Origin: Gammaproteobacteria bacterium
GTDB lineage: Bacteria; Pseudomonadota; Gammaproteobacteria; Steroidobacterales; JABDKV01
Direction: 5' to 3'
DNA: 41,117 nt
Assembly (NCBI GenBank): GCA_024638445.1
Contig: JAHEKH010000016.1
Coordinates: 1-41,117, forward strand
Below the pieces are notes generated by a model. It searched no databases, was not told the DNA's origin, and saw only the letters and a program-made list of their open reading frames with translations. The translations under genes and the position numbers were made by a program. Positions 1-7,833 of the stretch are shown in pieces. Numbering within the stretch: position 1 is the stretch's first letter; each line of letters opens with the position of its first letter.

Positions 1-275
1 CGGCGAAATTACCGGCAAAACAAATTAAGGGACCGCCGGCTAATCCTGGTCACGGTCGGCGCGTCTCCGCGGGTTTTCAGGAAGCGCGGGTTGCACCTGC
101 ACCTAAACCCGGCCATCGCCACGGGACTCCGGTACCGCAATGCACCCGTTTGCGCGCTGCCTGTGCACTTGCTGCGCTGTTGAGCGATTCTGTGCGAGTG
201 GCTATAGCCCGCGATTAGTCGCCAGGAATCATGGCCGAAGCCGCTCCCACCGAGAGCTCAAAGTGAGAGCCGGCG

Positions 276-1955
276 TCAGGCGCGTGCGGTAGCCATTGCG
301 GGTTCCGGGCAGTCTTCTTCCGGTGTCCCGGGATGCTGGTGAATCGCAGTCTGGTCGCGGCCGCGGTGCTTGGCGCGATAAAGTGCCGCGTCGGCTGCAC
401 TCAATACGGGTTCGAGCTGGTCGAGGCCGGGACCGATTTCGCAGATACCCGCGCTGAAACCGACCTCGATGAGGCGGCTGTCAAACTCGACGGGACTGCT
501 CTTCAGGTCGTCACGCGCCCGCTGCAATACCGTGTCGGCGATCGCCGCGCAGGCCGTGGGCAGCAGCAACACAAATTCTTCGCCGCCGAATCGTGCGACG
601 ATATCGTGGCTGCGTGATATCCGCTGCAGCCGCCGGGCAACGTCCTTGATGACGGCGTCACCAGCGGCATGACCCAGCGTATCGTTGATCTGCTTGAAAT
701 GATCGAGATCGACGATGGCCACGGACAGCGGTTCCCCACTGCGTCGCGCCTCTTCGAAAAGGCGGCGGCCGTTCTTCATCAGGTAGTGACGATTCCAGGC
801 ACGGGTCAGCTGGTCCCGGTTCGCCTGGCTGTGCAGCAGCTCCAGCGGGGTCCAGGCCGAGTTGGCCAGCAATGCGCCGATCAGCAGGGCGACCAGCAGG
901 ATGCCGATCGCCACGTACAGGTTGTTGCGTTCGGTCGAGCGAACGTCCTTGAGAAAATCGCTGCGGGCCGCATAGGTGCCGACCAGCCATTGTTCGCCGT
1001 CCGAAAGGCGCATCGGCATGGCATCGGCGATATAGCGGGTCTTGCCAACCGTAAAGCTCGCGGAGCTGCTCTTGGTCATCCTGCGGCTGGCGGTGCGAAT
1101 CGATTCCAGCACCTGGCGACCGATAGGGTCTGCCATGGCGCTGATCGACAGGGACGCCAGGCTATCGGTCCGCTCAATGATTGTCGGCGTCGCAATCAGC
1201 AGGCCGTCGCTGTTGGTGATGAATGCCGAACCCGATTCGCCGATATCAAGGGCCGCGAGAAAGCCCGCAAGATCCTTGAGCTCCAGGTCTACCCCGATCA
1301 CGCCCAGCCGTGTGCCGTTGGCGTCGAACAGCGGGCGGGCGGCGGTGATACCCAGCCGCTGCGAGGTAAAGAAGATATAGGGATCCGTCCACACAAAACC
1401 GTTGGCCGCATTAGCCTCGCGAAACCAGGGCCGGGTGCGGGGATCGAACTGCCCGGGCGCCTCTTCGGTCGCCGTTGGCTCGGCGTGCACATTGTCGCGC
1501 CAGCGCAGGTCTGTCTTGCTGACTCCGCCATCCGTGTGAATGTGCTTGGTCCTGAACTGCTGGCGCTGCGGGTCGCGGGACACATAGAAAAACTCGCCCG
1601 CCGACGTCCCGATGTAGAGACCGGCAAATGATTCGTTGTGCGCGAGCTGGCTGAGGAAATAGCGCTCCAGCCTGTCCGTGTCCGACATGTTCAGCACGCC
1701 CGTGCTGAACAACTCGGCGGCAAGGCTCGCCTCGTGATAGGCATCGTCCAGGAACGCCTCGGTCTGGGCGATGGTTTCCGAGGTCGCACCATTGAGGATC
1801 TTCTGCGCCTGAGTCAGGAGCGCCGACTCGCTCGCCAGGCTGGAAAAGAACAGGATCGCGATTACGGTCACTGCCTGGAGGACGACCAGCAGCAGGATGG
1901 TCCAGCGCTTGAGCCGGTCCAGTTGCGGGTTGTTGTGGTCTGCCGGATCTGCCAT
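276..1955 (-). CDS. Membrane diguanylate cyclase: N-terminal TM, periplasmic dCache-like sensor, second TM, GGDEF domain
   Basis: ORF translation; RFGGEEFVLLLP active-site motif with an RxxD inhibitory-site motif (RSHD) five residues upstream; DLDHFKQINDTLGHAAGD signature; two hydrophobic segments flank the sensor region. Confidence 0.95.
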   Translation of the reverse strand: MADPADHNNPQLDRLKRWTILLLVVLQAVTVIAILFFSSLASESALLTQAQKILNGATSETIAQTEAFLDDAYHEASLAAELFSTGVLNMSDTDRLERYFLSQLAHNESFAGLYIGTSAGEFFYVSRDPQRQQFRTKHIHTDGGVSKTDLRWRDNVHAEPTATEEAPGQFDPRTRPWFREANAANGFVWTDPYIFFTSQRLGITAARPLFDANGTRLGVIGVDLELKDLAGFLAALDIGESGSAFITNSDGLLIATPTIIERTDSLASLSISAMADPIGRQVLESIRTASRRMTKSSSASFTVGKTRYIADAMPMRLSDGEQWLVGTYAARSDFLKDVRSTERNNLYVAIGILLVALLIGALLANSAWTPLELLHSQANRDQLTRAWNRHYLMKNGRRLFEEARRSGEPLSVAIVDLDHFKQINDTLGHAAGDAVIKDVARRLQRISRSHDIVARFGGEEFVLLLPTACAAIADTVLQRARDDLKSSPVEFDSRLIEVGFSAGICEIGPGLDQLEPVLSAADAALYRAKHRGRDQTAIHQHPGTPEEDCPEPAMATARA

Positions 1956-2016
1956 CCGTAGCAGCCTCCGAGTGCCTGGTGACCGTTCCAGACTAGACCT
2001 GGTTCAGCACGGCTTA

Positions 2017-2032
2017 CGTGACCTGTGTCACA
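2017..2032 (-). promoter_or_regulatory. CRP-like box TGTGA-CACAGG-TCACG upstream of the diguanylate cyclase
   Basis: 9/10 match to TGTGA-N6-TCACA. The hexamer TAGTCT (minus strand, 1995-1990) lies where a class II (-41.5) promoter would have its -10. Confidence 0.5.
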
Positions 2033-2082
2033 TCAAACCGCCGTAAACACAAAAGGTTACAAATACCGGTCCCGAGCAACCG

Positions 2083-3396
2083 TTATCCGAGGTGCGGCCG
2101 GGTGAGGTTTTCGTGCCCCGATGCCGTTATGTACACATCGTCCTCGATCCGCACGCCGCCATAGGGCCGGAACCGCTCGACCGCATCCCAGTCGACGCCT
2201 GCAGCGGAGTCCGACCCGCGAAGCTCTGCCAGCAGCATGTCGATGAAATAAACGCCCGGTTCGATCGTGCAGACCGCGCGCGGCGTGAGCGTACGGGTCA
2301 GCCGGAGAAAGGGATGCGCCTGTGGCGGCGGCTGCACCTCGCCGGCCGGGCTGGCCTGGTGGCCGCCGACGTCGTGTACCTGGGTGCCGATGTAGTGCCC
2401 CAGCCCGTGTGGGAAAAAGGTGCCGACGATCCCGCGCTCGACTGCAGTTTCCGCGCTGCAGGTCAGTACGCCATGGTCCACCAATACAGCCGCCATGCGC
2501 CGGTTCGCCTCCAGGTGCAGGTCCACGTAGTCGACACCCGGCGCGGCGAGATCGCAGATCTCCAGCTGTGCCGCATTCACCGAGCCGATAAGCCCTGCAA
2601 AGTCGTCCTCTTCGGCCGAGTAGGTGCGGGTAATGTCCGCGGCATAGCCGTTGCAGGAGGCACCGGCGTCGATCAGGAAAGCCCGTGGTGTGTCGCGCCG
2701 GTCTTCGTAAGCATGGTAATGAAGTACAGCGCCGTGGCCGTTCAGCGCGATGATGTTGTCGTAGGGAAGTTCGGCAGGCGTCTGCCCGCAGGCGCGGCAA
2801 TACTCCAGGTGTATGTCGAACTCGGAGCCGCCGTCGCGAAAGACTCGCTCCGCAGCCAGGTGGCCGCGCGCGGCGATCGCGTTGGCGCGTCGCATGCACT
2901 CCACCTCGTAGTCTGTCTTCGCGGCGCGCTCGAAGTGCAGGATGTCGATCAGCGACTTCGGATTGACCTCGCCAAGGGCCGCCAGGCCTTCCGGAAGCGC
3001 TTCCCCGATGATCGCGACGTTTCCGGCCAGGTCCGCCAGTGCTGCAACGACTTCGTCGTCGCTGCGCACGATTTCTACTTCGAAATGTTCCGTCCAGTAG
3101 CCGGCCGGGTCCTGCGGTGGCAGGTGCCAGTAGTCGCGCGGCTGCAGGTAGATCAGCCGCGGTGTTTCGCCGCTGCCGGCCACGACGGCGCAGCCGGGAT
3201 GTTCGGTCAGCGGCACCCAGCACTTGAAGTGGGGGTTTGCCTCGAAACTGCAAAGGCGGTCATCGAGAAACTGTGGGTGCGGCTGGCCGGAATAGACAAT
3301 GACCCGGTCGAAGCCGCTAACCGCCAGCGCCTCGTCGTGGCGCGTGCGCAGGGTGCGTTGATGGGCGGCAAAGAGTCCGGCAATCGGGTCAGTCAT
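2083..3396 (-). CDS. pepQ: Xaa-Pro dipeptidase (prolidase), M24 family
   Basis: Full-length similarity by eye to PepQ: LIDAGASCNGYAADITRTY, FFPHGLGHYIGTQVHDVGG, TIEPGVYFI, RIEDDVYIT metal-binding motifs. Confidence 0.92.
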   Translation of the reverse strand: MTDPIAGLFAAHQRTLRTRHDEALAVSGFDRVIVYSGQPHPQFLDDRLCSFEANPHFKCWVPLTEHPGCAVVAGSGETPRLIYLQPRDYWHLPPQDPAGYWTEHFEVEIVRSDDEVVAALADLAGNVAIIGEALPEGLAALGEVNPKSLIDILHFERAAKTDYEVECMRRANAIAARGHLAAERVFRDGGSEFDIHLEYCRACGQTPAELPYDNIIALNGHGAVLHYHAYEDRRDTPRAFLIDAGASCNGYAADITRTYSAEEDDFAGLIGSVNAAQLEICDLAAPGVDYVDLHLEANRRMAAVLVDHGVLTCSAETAVERGIVGTFFPHGLGHYIGTQVHDVGGHQASPAGEVQPPPQAHPFLRLTRTLTPRAVCTIEPGVYFIDMLLAELRGSDSAAGVDWDAVERFRPYGGVRIEDDVYITASGHENLTRPHLG

Positions 3397-3459
3397 GGTT
3401 ACGGTCCCCCAGGTGAGACCCCATGATATGCCGAATGGGCGTGGCCGCCCAAGCGGAAT

Positions 3460-3879
3460 TCAGATTGCGTTGTAGCTTACGTAGATCTTGAAGTTCAGCT
3501 CGAAGAAGCACTTCTGCTGGCCAACATTAGAGGCGTCGCGCCAGCCCTGGCAAACACGGCGTCCGGTGATTTCGTTACGCCCTTCGTTAACGGCATTGAT
3601 GATCTCTTCCTGCAGGTCGAAGCCGCCGTCTACACAGTCGACGTTTTTACAGCGGAAGTGAAAGTAGGCACGTGACTGAGGACCAAAGCTCCGGTTGTTG
3701 AGACTCGGTTCGATCTCGTTGTCCTGGCCGCGAATCGACAGGTTTACCGCAAGATGCCGCACGCCGGGCAGCACATCTGCGATCGTGTTGGATTCGACCA
3801 GGTTGCCCATACCACAAGTCTCGGTGGCCTCGGCAGGCTGATCTGATTCCTGTTTACGCTTTTTGAATATGCTGAACAT
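3460..3879 (-). CDS. Uncharacterised small Cys-containing protein under riboswitch control
   Basis: ORF; start taken at the internal Met (MFSIFKKRKQES) preceded by GCAGGAAACAGG. CKNVDC and CQGW..KC cysteine clusters. No family recognised. Confidence 0.7.
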   Translation of the reverse strand: MFSIFKKRKQESDQPAEATETCGMGNLVESNTIADVLPGVRHLAVNLSIRGQDNEIEPSLNNRSFGPQSRAYFHFRCKNVDCVDGGFDLQEEIINAVNEGRNEITGRRVCQGWRDASNVGQQKCFFELNFKIYVSYNAI

Positions 3880-3893
3880 TGTCCTGTTTCCTG

Positions 3894-3928
3894 CAAAAAA
3901 CTGACGGCCCGGTGACATGCACCGGGCC
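3894..3928 (-). terminator. Terminator/attenuator-like hairpin immediately upstream of the 3879 start codon
   Basis: Perfect 9-bp stem GGCCCGGTG-CATGT-CACCGGGCC, then GTCAG and TTTTTT on the minus strand, ending about 15-20 nt before the ATG. Confidence 0.6.
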
Positions 3929-4040
3929 CGCCGGTCGGGTCAGGGGATTGTCACGCAAGGGAAGGACGTTGCCTGTGACGAGTCGCACATAAGTGGGACA
4001 GCATCGCTTGAGCGGATGCGACTCGTTGTCGTGGCAGCTC

Positions 4041-4121
4041 CGCTGTCCGGCCGGCTGGCGCCTGGCTTGGGACCGGTGGCTTTGCGTCCCCGCCTCTCGG
4101 TGGGTTTGCCCTGGTCACGCG
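4041..4121 (-). promoter_or_regulatory. Cyclic-di-GMP-I (GEMM-I) riboswitch aptamer
   Basis: Minus-strand sequence CGTGACCAGGGCAAACCCACCGAGAGGCGGGGACGCAAAGCCACCGGTCCCAAGCCAGGCGCCAGCCGGCCGGACAGCG contains the GEMM-I hallmarks: AGGGCAAACC, GNRA loop (GAGA), GGGACGCAAAGCC, CCGG...AGCCGG. The P1 pairing is less obvious by eye. Confidence 0.88.
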
Positions 4122-4148
4122 CGTCAGTGCGACGCGTTGTGGAGTGTA

Positions 4149-4154
4149 GTTATA
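4149..4154 (-). promoter_or_regulatory. -10 hexamer TATAAC of the predicted riboswitch-leader promoter
   Basis: 5/6 match to TATAAT, about 21 nt upstream of the aptamer on the minus strand; no good -35, as expected for an activator-dependent promoter. Confidence 0.5.
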
Positions 4155-4175
4155 CGTCATGCAATGATGCATTGC

Positions 4176-4191
4176 GGTGATCGCAATCACA
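4176..4191 (-). promoter_or_regulatory. CRP-like box TGTGA-TTGCGA-TCACC upstream of the riboswitch leader
   Basis: 9/10 match to TGTGA-N6-TCACA; centre at 4183.5, i.e. -41.5 relative to the start implied by TATAAC. Confidence 0.6.
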
Positions 4192-4204
4192 CTTCCGCCA
4201 GGCA

Positions 4205-4237
4205 CAAAAAAGCCGCATCTGACGATGCGGCCTTTTA
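4205..4237 (-). terminator. Intrinsic terminator of the VPLPA-CTERM gene (T-rich on both sides)
   Basis: Stem GCCGCATC-GTCA-GATGCGGC at 4212-4231 followed by TTTTTTG on the minus strand. Confidence 0.85.
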
Positions 4238-4255
4238 TTGTCTAATTAGACGCTC

Positions 4256-4852
4256 TTAGCTGCGGCGGCGCAGCAGCCCGAGACCCATCAGGCCCGAGGC
4301 AAACAGCAGCAGCGGAGCCGGGATCGGCACCTGCGCGCTGAAGGCGATATCGATACCGATGCCGTTGGCTTCGTCACCGGCCCAGCCGTAAAGGCTGAGC
4401 TTGCCGTTTTCGAGAGTCGATGAGTTGAACGGCGAGTTGCCGTAGCTCGCTTCGGCGAAAGTAAAGGTGCCCGCGAAGGAACCGTCCATCGGCCCGCCGG
4501 TTACATCCATCGTGTAATCCAGGGTGCCACCGGCAAAACCGTTGGCGCCGCTGAGGTCGAAGCTGGCGCTGAGCAGGGTGAACGTCGCGGTCGCGCCGTT
4601 ATCGCTGGTCAGGTTGTATTCCTGCGGTCCGCCCGCAGAAAGAATGGAACCGGTGAGATCGAGCATAATCGTCTGGCCCGGGTCCCAGCGCAGGAAGTCG
4701 GCGGGCGCTGTATTGCCCGGCGTGGCGCTGTCATGCACCAGGGTCCAGCGGTTGCTGTCGAGGAACGTCCCGATCAATGTCGCCGCGTTCGCGCTGAGCG
4801 TGAACAGCGAAAGCGTTGCAACTGCCGCGAGGCGAATCATAAAGGTCTTCAT
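4256..4852 (-). CDS. VPLPA-CTERM/PEP-CTERM-type exosortase-substrate surface protein
   Basis: N-terminal signal peptide MKTFMIRLAAVATLSLFTLSANA; C-terminal sorting tail VPIPAPLLLFASGLMGLGLLRRRS (motif + TM + Arg cluster). Confidence 0.88.
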   Translation of the reverse strand: MKTFMIRLAAVATLSLFTLSANAATLIGTFLDSNRWTLVHDSATPGNTAPADFLRWDPGQTIMLDLTGSILSAGGPQEYNLTSDNGATATFTLLSASFDLSGANGFAGGTLDYTMDVTGGPMDGSFAGTFTFAEASYGNSPFNSSTLENGKLSLYGWAGDEANGIGIDIAFSAQVPIPAPLLLFASGLMGLGLLRRRS

Positions 4853-5091
4853 CTTGTTATCCCTTAGTCTCTTAAACCGGCCAAACGCCGTTATTTATTT
4901 TGTCTTGCGGTGAAACCACCGACCCCCGATCCTGGCCCCCCTCTCGAGGCCAGCACATGGAGATAGTTTAGGCGCTGCGCCGACCCCGGCGCAAATGTTA
5001 AATAAGTGATATTTCTATGTATTTGATCCGTAGGGGTTGAGGCGGCACTACTTCACATAATGCCATAAGGTTTTCAATCGCTTAGCGCGAA

Positions 5092-6609
5092 TCACGCCTT
5101 GCGCGGCCCTTTTTCCAGGGCCTCGCGGACGGCATCGACAATCATCTCGATTTCCGTCGAGGTGATCGTAAACGGCGGCGTGAACCGCAGCGAGTGCGTG
5201 CCGCCGTGAATCACACCGATCCCATGCTGGCGCAGGTATTCCTCGATGCTGCCGCTGCCATAGCACTTGTAGCGGTCACGGTTCAGCTCGCAGCTCACCA
5301 GCAGGCCGGTTCCCTGCACCGCGGTGATGGCATCGCCGGTTTCGCGCGCCAGCGCTTCCAGGCGACGCACGAACTCCTGGCCCCGTTCGCGGATGTTTTT
5401 CCGCAGGTCGTCGTCGAGGTTGCCAAGGACCGCGCAGGCCACGTCGAGAGCGCGCGGATTGGTTGTCATGGTGTTGCCGTAGACACCGGGACGATAGACT
5501 GAGGTAGCACGCTCGCCGATCGCCAGTACCGATAGCGGGTACTGGCCCGCATTGAGGGCCTTGGAATAAGTTTCCAGGTCCGGTGCTTCGCAGTCCCCGA
5601 AACCCGGGTAATCGATGATCGACAGGCAGCCATGGGCCCGCAGCCCCGCCTGGATCGAGTCGATGACCAGCATCGACCCGTGCTCGCGGGTGAGTTGGCG
5701 GGCCGCGTCATAGTATTCGCGCGTGATCGCGCTGCCGGGGTTGCCTTCGCCCATGACCGGTTCCATGCACAGCGCTTCGACGAAGTAGCCCTGCTCGTCG
5801 GCCATCGCGAAGGCTTCCTCGAGCTGCGCAATGTTGTTCTGGTCGATGGTGATCGGACCGGTGCCGTCCCGAAAGCTGGCCAGGTTGGATTCGTAGTTGC
5901 CCAGCGTCGAATCGGAATAGCGTGCCGGGCGGTCGGTGCGGCCGTGAAAGCTCATGTTCAGCGCAATACGGCGAATGGGTTTGCCGGCATGCCGGGCGCC
6001 GGGATCGGTCTGGACCTTGGCGTTGATGTCGGCAATGCGAAGCGCCACGGTCATCGACTCCGAGCCGCTGTTGAGACAGACAAAACTGTCGAAAGGACAG
6101 CTGCCGCGGCGATGTCCCAGCTCCGCGCGCATGGCGTCCACGAAGCGCCGTTGTGAAACGCTGGGCGTCATCACGTTGGCCATGACCTGACGCTGATTCA
6201 TTGCGTCGAGCACCAGCTTTGGCGAGTGCCCGAGCCCGAGCATCCCGTAGCCCCCGGAATCGTGAACCACCGCGCCATTGAGCGTGACGACCCACGGCCC
6301 GCTGGCCGCGATCGCGACGTAGGGGTTGACCGCATCGGCCGCATAAAAATTGGTCAGGCCTTCCTGCAGGCTCGCCGTCTGCTCATGCTCCGGCGCACTC
6401 ACGAGGTCGGGCCGCTCGATGCGCAGCTGGCGGTGGGTGACGGCGGCATCGTTGATCGCCTGTTCGAGGGCAGGATCGATGGCGAGGAAGGTTTCGATAA
6501 CCGGGTCGGGCAGCCCCACCGTGGCCGGGCCGGGGGCGGCAGCGGCGCGGATCTCCGCCAGTAAATCGAGACTGGCGGTGCCGGCATTGATGTCTTTCGG
6601 GTGCAGCAT
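5092..6609 (-). CDS. Class III PLP-dependent aminotransferase
   Basis: GGYGMLGLGHSPK, NSGSESMTVALRIA, FHGRTD, CMEPVMGEG, DSIQAGLRAHG, TYSKALNAGQYPLSV (candidate PLP Lys), GNTMTTNPRAL motifs. Confidence 0.88.
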   Translation of the reverse strand: MLHPKDINAGTASLDLLAEIRAAAAPGPATVGLPDPVIETFLAIDPALEQAINDAAVTHRQLRIERPDLVSAPEHEQTASLQEGLTNFYAADAVNPYVAIAASGPWVVTLNGAVVHDSGGYGMLGLGHSPKLVLDAMNQRQVMANVMTPSVSQRRFVDAMRAELGHRRGSCPFDSFVCLNSGSESMTVALRIADINAKVQTDPGARHAGKPIRRIALNMSFHGRTDRPARYSDSTLGNYESNLASFRDGTGPITIDQNNIAQLEEAFAMADEQGYFVEALCMEPVMGEGNPGSAITREYYDAARQLTREHGSMLVIDSIQAGLRAHGCLSIIDYPGFGDCEAPDLETYSKALNAGQYPLSVLAIGERATSVYRPGVYGNTMTTNPRALDVACAVLGNLDDDLRKNIRERGQEFVRRLEALARETGDAITAVQGTGLLVSCELNRDRYKCYGSGSIEEYLRQHGIGVIHGGTHSLRFTPPFTITSTEIEMIVDAVREALEKGPRKA

Positions 6610-6729
6610 GGCGAAACCTCTCTGGATCAGCCGGACAGTATACGGGAGGGCCCCCGGCAGGCTCCACCGATCCGGTCAGCGGCGGAGCCGGCCGATGGGT
6701 TAAAATGACCCGATAACCGGAGAGCTACC

Positions 6730-7185
6730 GTGCCCGACGAAGACTCGATCCACGTATTTGCAACGCACCTGTGGGAAAACGACGACGACTACCTGCGTCT
6801 GTTCGACTACCTGGGCGATATCGACAACTTTTATTATGTGAACCACAGCGCGCCGGAGGACGAACCCGAGGGCGCCGATGCGCTGGCTTCCCGCGAGGCC
6901 CTGCTGGCGCAGATCGAGCCGGCGGAGGTGGTCATCGTCCTGTCGACCCAGTACCTCAGGGACCCGGTGATGATCGAACTGCAGATGGCCACGGCGAAAC
7001 GGCACGGGAAACCCGTCCTGGCCGTCGAACCCTTTGGCCCGGATCCTGTTCCGGAAAAGATTAAAGAAATGTCAGATAAGGTGGTGGAATGGTACGCGCG
7101 CAAAATTGTCGATGGTATAAAGATGCTGGCGCGCGGCGAGGAAGAGCATCGCTTTGACACGATCGACTGGCCCGGCGACCTCTGA
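6730..7185 (+). CDS. TIR-like domain protein (ThsB/MTH538, DUF1863-type)
   Basis: GTG start. Alternating strand/helix pattern HVFATHLWEND..FDYLGDIDNFYYVNHS..LLAQIEPAEVVIVLSTQYLRDPVMIELQMATAKRHGKPVLAVEPFG resembles ThsB-type TIR-like proteins; conserved Glu before the 'GKPVLAV' strand. Confidence 0.6.
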   Translation: MPDEDSIHVFATHLWENDDDYLRLFDYLGDIDNFYYVNHSAPEDEPEGADALASREALLAQIEPAEVVIVLSTQYLRDPVMIELQMATAKRHGKPVLAVEPFGPDPVPEKIKEMSDKVVEWYARKIVDGIKMLARGEEEHRFDTIDWPGDL

Positions 7186-7212
7186 TTAAAGACAGCTATC
7201 TGGAGAGATTCT

Positions 7213-7833
7213 GTGACTAAAACAGCAGCACTGGTTTGTATTGCATCGCTGGGACTGGCCGGAACGGCCGTCGCGGCCGACCTGGACAAAGGCAAGGCCA
7301 GCTATGAAGTTTGCGCGGCCTGCCACGGCCCGGACGGGGGCGGCAACAAGGATCTCAATGCCCCGCTGATCGCCGGCATGCCCGCCTGGTATACCGAGCG
7401 ACAGCTGCAGAATTTCAAGGACGGCGCACGTGGCACCGACCCCAAGGACATCTATGGCGTACAGATGCGGCCGATGGCAATGACACTGGCAGATGCTGAT
7501 GCGATCGCAAACGTGGCGGCCTACATCGAGGCGATGGAGGCACCGGCAGTCAAGGCGACTGTCGAGGGTGACGTCGAGAAGGGCAAGACGGCCTACGCGA
7601 CCTGCGCGGCCTGCCATGGTCCCGACGGCAGCGGCATGGAGGCACTCAATTCGCCGCCGCTGGCCGGCCAGCACGACTGGTACATCGCTCGTCAGCTCGA
7701 GGCCTACAAGAGCGGTCTTCGCGGCACGAACCCGAAAGACACCTTCGGGATGCAGATGCGGCCGATGTCGATGATGCTGGCCGATGAGCAGGCCATACAT
7801 GACGTCGCCGCCTACATCGCAACGCTGGACTGA
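7213..7833 (+). CDS. Diheme c-type cytochrome (c4/c553 family), periplasmic
   Basis: Signal peptide; two CAACHG heme motifs in duplicated domains with MRPMAMTLAD / MRPMSMMLAD axial-Met regions. Confidence 0.92.
   Translation: MTKTAALVCIASLGLAGTAVAADLDKGKASYEVCAACHGPDGGGNKDLNAPLIAGMPAWYTERQLQNFKDGARGTDPKDIYGVQMRPMAMTLADADAIANVAAYIEAMEAPAVKATVEGDVEKGKTAYATCAACHGPDGSGMEALNSPPLAGQHDWYIARQLEAYKSGLRGTNPKDTFGMQMRPMSMMLADEQAIHDVAAYIATLD

Noticed and set aside
669-1631. 320-aa plus-strand ORF
   Set aside because: Antisense to the diguanylate cyclase; no domain motifs.
2057-3253. 398-aa Arg-rich minus-strand ORF
   Set aside because: Out-of-frame overlap with pepQ; compositionally an artefact of GC-rich coding sequence.
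3951-4205. 84-aa minus-strand ORF upstream of the small Cys protein
   Set aside because: Lies over the riboswitch leader; the sequence is explained by RNA structure, not protein.
5028-5040. GTAGGGGTT motif shared with 17681-17689 (ATAGGGGTT), as a possible LuxR/FixJ-type operator
   Set aside because: Too short and too poorly supported to call from two occurrences.
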